From Ruminococcus sp. 210702-SL.1.03 (lineage in GTDB: Bacteria > Bacillota > Clostridia > Oscillospirales > Ruminococcaceae), in assembly GCF_020559915.1 (NCBI RefSeq), contig NZ_JAJCLZ010000001.1, positions 62,001 through 126,000 of the forward strand: 64,000 nucleotides of DNA. Reading direction: 5' to 3'. Under the pieces are notes generated by a model. The model was not told the DNA's origin, ran no database searches, and saw only the letters and a list, made by a program, of their open reading frames with translations. Shown piece after piece: positions 62,283 through 64,000 of this stretch. The position numbers and the translations under genes were made by a program. Every line of letters begins with the position of its first letter. The stretch's first letter is position 1.

Positions 62283-64000
62283 TTACTTGAGCGCTGCGAG
62301 CGACTCTTCTATCTTCGCCATTTTTTCCTGAGCCTTAGCGAGCTTTTCTTTCTGCGCCGCGATGAGCTGTTCGGGGGCTTTCGCGAGGAAGCCCTGATTA
62401 TTCAGTTTGCCTGAGAGGAAGTCGATGTCTTTCTGCACCTTTTTCTTCTCCTTATCGAGGCGTGCACGCTCCTTTTCGGTGTCTACGATGTCGGAGAGAG
62501 GGATGAAAATTCTTGCCGCGTCGGTAACTGCGGTAACGGCGTCCTTAACGTCAGCCTTTTCAAGTATCTCCACCTCGCTTGCGGAAGCAAGACGCTCGAA
62601 GAACATAACGCCGTTTGCGAAAACCTCGGGCTGAGCCGTTTCGATATAAAGCTTAGCCTTTACCGATGGCACAACGTTCATTTCGCTGCGGATATTTCTT
62701 ACAGCCTTGATAGCCGCGATGATCTTGCCAAAGTCGATCTCCTCAGCCGAGAAGTTGAGCGACTCATCGTAAACGGGGTACTTTTCGAGCATGAGAATGC
62801 TTGCGCCGTCGGTAAGGGTCTGCCAGATCTCTTCAGTGATGTACGGCATGAAGGGGTGCAGAAGCTTCAGCATACCTTTCATTACCCAAACGAGCACCGT
62901 CTGCGCCGCCGCCGCGGTATCGCCGCCCGCCGCAATCCTCGGCTTAGTCAGCTCGATGTACCAGTCGCAGTAAACGTCCCAAATGAAGTCGTAAAGCTTA
63001 GCGACCGCTACGCCGAGGTCGAAGTTTGTAAGATTCTCATCGATCTCCTTAGCGAGGGTATTGAACTTGGAAACTATCCACTTGTCCTCGATGTTCATCT
63101 GCGCGGGCAGTGCATCGGCGGTAAAGCCATCGGGCAGGTTCATCATGATGAAGCGAGCCGCGTTCCAAAGCTTGTTTGCAAAGTTTCTGGAAGCCTTTAC
63201 CTTATCGTCTGAATAGCGCATATCGTTGCCGGGGGCGTTGCCCGTAGCGAGCATGAAACGCAGAGCGTCAGCGCCGTATTTGTCGATAACTTCCAGCGGG
63301 TCGATGCCGTTGCCGAGCGACTTAGACATCTTTCTGCCCTGCTCGTCGCGGACAAGACCGTGGATAAGAACGGTATCAAAAGGCTTTTCCTTCATATTTT
63401 CCATACCCGCAACTATCATGCGCGATACCCAGAACGGGATAATATCGTAGCCGGTAACGAGCGTGCTGGTCGGGTAGAAATACTTGAGGTCTTCGGTATC
63501 ATCGGGCCAGCCGAGGGTAGAGAACGGCCAAAGCGCCGAAGAGAACCATGTATCGAGGGTGTCGGGGTCTTGGCGCATGGGCTTGCCGCACTTAGGGCAA
63601 CAAACTTCGCTTTCCTTAGAAACCACCATTTCGCCGCAGTCGTCGCAGTAGAACGCGGGTATGCGGTGACCCCACCAAAGCTGGCGGGATATGCACCAAT
63701 CGCGAATATCGTTCATCCAATTAAGGTAATTCTTTTCAAATCTATCGGGCACGAACTTGATGTCGCCGTCCTCTACAGCCTTGATAGCAGGCTTGGCAAG
63801 CTCGTCCATCTTTACAAACCACTGGAGCGAAACACGAGGTTCTACGGTAGTGCCGCAGCGGTAGCAAGTACCGACGTTGTGCTCGTGGTCTTCAACTTCT
63901 ACGAGATAGCCGCCCTTTTCAAGGTCTTCGACTATCTTCTTTCTTGCTTCGTATCTATCCATGCCAGCATACTCGGGATAATCGTCAACTATCTTAGCGT
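62283..64000 (-). CDS. valS: Valyl-tRNA synthetase, C-terminal part (partial)
   Basis: The gene enters from the right edge: codons before the apparent ATG at 63962 read [12 protein letters not shown], continuing typical ValS sequence, so the start is outside the window. About 572 residues are seen. They include the end of the editing domain, the class I core ([20 protein letters not shown]), a zinc-finger pair (CDDCGE, CCPKCGK) and the KMSKS motif ([14 protein letters not shown]). The anticodon-binding domain and the C-terminal coiled coil ([20 protein letters not shown]) follow. The HIGH motif lies beyond the edge. Confidence 0.96.
   Translation of the reverse strand, partial: AKIVDDYPEYAGMDRYEARKKIVEDLEKGGYLVEVEDHEHNVGTCYRCGTTVEPRVSLQWFVKMDELAKPAIKAVEDGDIKFVPDRFEKNYLNWMNDIRDWCISRQLWWGHRIPAFYCDDCGEMVVSKESEVCCPKCGKPMRQDPDTLDTWFSSALWPFSTLGWPDDTEDLKYFYPTSTLVTGYDIIPFWVSRMIVAGMENMKEKPFDTVLIHGLVRDEQGRKMSKSLGNGIDPLEVIDKYGADALRFMLATGNAPGNDMRYSDDKVKASRNFANKLWNAARFIMMNLPDGFTADALPAQMNIEDKWIVSKFNTLAKEIDENLTNFDLGVAVAKLYDFIWDVYCDWYIELTKPRIAAGGDTAAAAQTVLVWVMKGMLKLLHPFMPYITEEIWQTLTDGASILMLEKYPVYDESLNFSAEEIDFGKIIAAIKAVRNIRSEMNVVPSVKAKLYIETAQPEVFANGVMFFERLASASEVEILEKADVKDAVTAVTDAARIFIPLSDIVDTEKERARLDKEKKKVQKDIDFLSGKLNNQGFLAKAPEQLIAAQKEKLAKAQEKMAKIEESLAALK

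Overview
The window is a chromosomal segment of a Gram-positive, endospore-forming anaerobe. Clostridia of the Ruminococcus/Oscillospiraceae type fit best, but this is inferred from gene content and was not tested by a search. Supporting evidence: sporulation genes (a SipL-like DUF3794/LysM gene next to spoIVA, spoIIGA-sigE, gerW/ytfJ, spoVS, ymdB), an L27 with a cleavable N-terminal extension next to the Prp protease, gatCAB, a biotin-dependent carboxyltransferase cluster, a choline-binding-type repeat protein, and many near-consensus sigma-A promoters (TTGACA-17-TATAAT). No phage, CRISPR array, rRNA or insertion-sequence transposase was seen. The window opens inside a gene resembling 6-phosphofructokinase and closes inside valS.

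Layout. 1-7.7 kb (minus strand): a zinc-ribbon/PASTA pseudokinase, a second zinc-ribbon membrane protein, and a topoisomerase IV-type pair with a small membrane protein between its subunits. 7.8-10.9 kb: sipL-spoIVA behind a sigma-E-like promoter. 10.9-16.1 kb: P-II-like protein, prmA, a sugar-sensor-type diguanylate cyclase and a divergent solute-binding lipoprotein. 16.2-22.3 kb: spoIIGA-sigE, rplU-prp-rpmA behind a structured leader, then obg, mrnC and yebC. 22.5-28.8 kb: a branched-chain amino-acid-type ABC transporter (livJ, then livHMGF), a cytidylate-kinase-like gene and a TetR regulator. 28.9-35.4 kb: a secreted protein with InlB-type repeats and a probable papain-like peptidase core, a DtxR/MntR-type regulator with palindromic boxes, enolase carrying the same box, and a membrane-anchored cell-wall-repeat protein.

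35.4-48 kb (mostly minus strand): the DUF4317-ybaK-mgtE operon, a three-gene carboxyltransferase / biotin carrier / oadA operon, and the M50 protease-scpA-scpB-DUF2953-gerW-dac-rluB operon. 48-57 kb: rpmB, an LtaS-like lipoteichoic acid synthase, gatCAB, a YcxB-like gene and ligA. 57-64 kb: a GGGtGRT protein with an iron-sulfur scaffold partner, a 198-bp MITE-like element, tRNA-Leu(CAA), ymdB, spoVS, a small ABC transporter and partial valS.

The most notable signals are: a transmembrane kinase-like receptor that has lost all three catalytic signatures; DtxR-type operators shared by the regulator and enolase; a transcarboxylase-like enzyme set with no membrane decarboxylase; the poorly characterised GGGtGRT/NifU-like pair; a hidden Cys-His-Asp centre in a repeat-bearing secreted protein; and a short repeat family (TAAGGCARNNCCGC) that also forms the ends of the MITE-like element. 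Coordinates and motifs were read directly from the sequence. Family names rest on remembered sequence signatures.
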